Below are positions 62,682 through 64,000 of a stretch of 64,000 bases of DNA, piece after piece. The notes beneath the pieces are model-generated. The model was given only the letters and a program-made list of their open reading frames with translations. It did not search any database and had not been told where the DNA came from. The position numbers and the translations under genes were made by a program. Position 1 is the first letter of the stretch. Each line of letters opens with the position of its first letter. The stretch comes from Gordonia malaquae NBRC 108250 (GTDB taxonomy: Bacteria > Actinomycetota > Actinomycetes > Mycobacteriales > Mycobacteriaceae): contig NZ_BAOP01000025.1 of NCBI RefSeq assembly GCF_000344135.1, forward strand, positions 1-64,000, written 5' to 3'.

Positions 62682-62740
62682 GGCAGACTGGACCGGTCGG
62701 TCCGCGAGGCGCGGAGACATCAACGAGAGGAATCAACAGA

Positions 62741-62944
62741 TGAACCCGCTCCCCGCGGTCGGCCGAGTCTTGACCGGCGGCCCCGGGACTCGTCCTCGCG
62801 TCGCTGATCCCGACGACGATCGCGGGCCACGGATTCTGGACCTACGACGACCCGGCCGCACGGGCCCAGCAGAAGGTTCAGTTCCTCAAGAACGTCGCCA
62901 TGGCGGGCGGCCTGGTCACGATCATCGCGGCGGCTCGGAAGTAG
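62741..62944 (+). pseudogene. DoxX-family gene remnant
   Basis: Starts as MNPLPAVGRVL after GAGAGGAAT, then in another frame reads LVLASLIPTTIAGHGFW and QKVQFLKNVAMAGGLVTII to a TAG at 62942-62944, the typical DoxX C-terminus. About 50-60 codons between are missing and the frame is broken. It directly follows the damaged catalase gene. Confidence 0.8.
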
Positions 62945-63208
62945 TCACTCCTCCCAGCGCTCCGACGCGCTGGGATACCGAACACGCAGGTAGCTGTACA
63001 GGTAGGTGCTCACGACGATCGCGATGACGGAGCCGACCGCCCACCACAGCCAGGGATTCATGAGGCTGTCTCGGAACGCGGCGACGATCCATGCGAACAC
63101 GCAGAATGTCGCGACGATCGTCGCCACCACCCGGACCACGAGCACCACTGTTGTCAGCACCGACCAGACGGCGCGGCGACCCAGATTCCGATCAGGGTGA
63201 TTTCCCAT
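62945..63208 (-). CDS. Small membrane protein
   Basis: 87 residues. Two hydrophobic helices (SVLTTVVLVVRVVATIVATFCVFAWIVAAF and WWAVGSVIAIVVSTYLYSYL), basic N-terminus, acidic end ERWEE. Not recognised. Divergent from the YccF gene, 34 bp between starts. Confidence 0.7.
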   Translation of the reverse strand: MGNHPDRNLGRRAVWSVLTTVVLVVRVVATIVATFCVFAWIVAAFRDSLMNPWLWWAVGSVIAIVVSTYLYSYLRVRYPSASERWEE

Positions 63209-63242
63209 GTCGCAACCTTATGCGGCAGTGGATGATGGATCC

Positions 63243-63641
63243 ATGCGACCACTCCTGAACATCATCTGGCTGGTCCTGTGCGGATTCTGGATGGCCGTCG
63301 GCTACGCCGTCGCGGGCGTCATCTGCTGCATCCTGATCATCACGATCCCGTTCGGGATCGCGTCGTTCCGGATCGCCGGATACGCACTGTGGCCGTTCGG
63401 GCGCACCACCGTGCCCAAGCCGGAGGCGGGCACCGCCTCGTTGATCGGCAATGTGATCTGGATGATCGTCGCGGGCATCTGGCTGGCCATCGGGCACATC
63501 ACCACCGGCATCGCCCTGTGCATCACCATCATCGGCATCCCGTTGGGCATCGCCAGCTTCAAGATGATCCCGATCTCGCTCATGCCGCTCGGCGTCGACA
63601 TCGTGCCCGTCGACGCCGTGCGGTCAGGCGCGGCGTACTGA
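63243..63641 (+). CDS. YccF domain membrane protein
   Basis: 132 residues from the ATG at 63243 (an ATG 12 codons earlier would run into the opposite gene). Two YccF repeats: LLNIIWLVLCGFWMAVGYAVAG with TIPFGIASFRIAGYALWPFGR, and GNVIWMIVAGIWLAIGHITTG with GIPLGIASFKMIPISLMPLG. Inner-membrane family of unknown function. Confidence 0.9.
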   Translation: MRPLLNIIWLVLCGFWMAVGYAVAGVICCILIITIPFGIASFRIAGYALWPFGRTTVPKPEAGTASLIGNVIWMIVAGIWLAIGHITTGIALCITIIGIPLGIASFKMIPISLMPLGVDIVPVDAVRSGAAY

Positions 63642-63643
63642 GG

Positions 63644-64000
63644 CTACTTACGGCCGCCCTTCCAATTCATTCCCCAGCCGTAGGCGTGGTCGACGGCGTC
63701 CTGTGCGCCTCGGATGTAGCGCACTTCGCGGTTGATCACCAGTTCACCGTTGCGGTTCTCCAACAGCGCGATGGCGCACGAGACGGCGCCGTTGGTCGCG
63801 TCGTCGAGAAGGACTTCGATCTGGGGCCCACTCTGCGGGAACACGGTGACGACACCGTTGGCGCTCGCCCAGTTGGGCGTGCCCTCATAGATGTACGCGA
63901 AGATCAGGATCCGGCGGATCCGCTGCGACTGCGAGAGGTCGATGTACATGTTCTCGCCGCCGGCGACAGAACCGGAACGATCGTCACCGTCGAGGTAGAT
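63644..64000 (-). CDS. TerD-family tellurium-resistance/stress protein, N-terminus beyond the window
   Basis: 119 codons to the window edge. The visible part is the C-terminal two thirds: LDGDDRSG (Ca2+-binding loop), ENMYIDLSQSQRIRRILIFAYIYEGTPNW, NGAVSCAIALLENRNGELVINREVRYIRGAQDAVDHAYGWGMNW. TerD proteins bind calcium and act in stress and phage or colicin resistance. The start lies outside. Confidence 0.9.
   Translation of the reverse strand: MYLDGDDRSGSVAGGENMYIDLSQSQRIRRILIFAYIYEGTPNWASANGVVTVFPQSGPQIEVLLDDATNGAVSCAIALLENRNGELVINREVRYIRGAQDAVDHAYGWGMNWKGGRK

Noticed and set aside
1..64000. CRISPR arrays, tRNA or rRNA genes, transposases
   Set aside because: No regularly spaced repeats, no cloverleaf-like tRNA sequence and no transposase motifs were noticed on either strand; a tRNAscan/Infernal run would confirm.

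Overview
This is a high-GC, gene-dense chromosomal segment of a mycolic-acid actinobacterium (Mycobacteriales), most like Gordonia or Williamsia. The pointers are a fused LysX (membrane domain plus lysyl-tRNA synthetase), a cutinase-family enzyme, GabD2, an EcfT/fused-EcfA pair arranged as in mycobacteria, F420-type LLM enzymes, and many GTG starts and 4-bp ATGA/GTGA overlaps. Genus assignment is inference.

Layout. 1-5.8 kb: signalling region with two Ser/Thr protein kinases, an FHA-like protein, a Cys-rich DUF5685 protein, and a secreted protein whose six-cysteine fold resembles the sensor of the neighbouring kinase. 5.8-9.5 kb: a secreted protein, a RibD/DHFR-like reductase, an AraC/DinB-type fusion and two paralogous membrane proteins, preceded by a broken partial duplicate of part of the region. 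9.6-19.4 kb: ECF transporter, UPF0016 cation exporter, TM0106-type nuclease, cutinase, secreted protein, gabD2, rraA. 19.4-21.7 kb: decaying hipBA toxin-antitoxin locus with three copies of one operator. 21.7-32.6 kb: acyl-CoA catabolic island (2-methylfumaryl-CoA isomerase, mesaconyl-C4-CoA hydratase-like, CitE-type lyase, two acyl-CoA dehydrogenases, thiolase, SDR, MaoC, thioesterase, MFS) with a GntR/FCD regulator. The same 17-bp site occurs at both divergent promoters, so the whole island is probably one regulon. 32.7-38.0 kb: AlkC-like glycosylase, lysX, S4 protein, small ORFs.

38.0-46.2 kb: a complete class V-type lanthipeptide (RiPP) cluster on the minus strand. Three tandem precursor genes share one leader and end in T-x3-G-C. 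They are followed by a strong hairpin and then a translationally coupled operon: methyltransferase, EpiD/CypD-like decarboxylase fused to a pseudokinase, LanK-type phosphotransferase, HopA1-family lyase, a heterodimeric M16 protease and an LxmJ-type F420 reductase. Divergently, 46.7-49.6 kb carries an XRE regulator, a membrane protein and an ABC exporter, plausibly for export or immunity. This cluster is the best candidate for an undescribed system.

49.6-64 kb: MerR regulator, hydrolase, gltBD, HSL-family esterase, acyl-CoA ligase, DUF4375 and DUF937 proteins, a catalase gene interrupted by one in-frame TGA where the family has Trp, a DoxX remnant, small membrane proteins and the start of a TerD gene cut by the window end.
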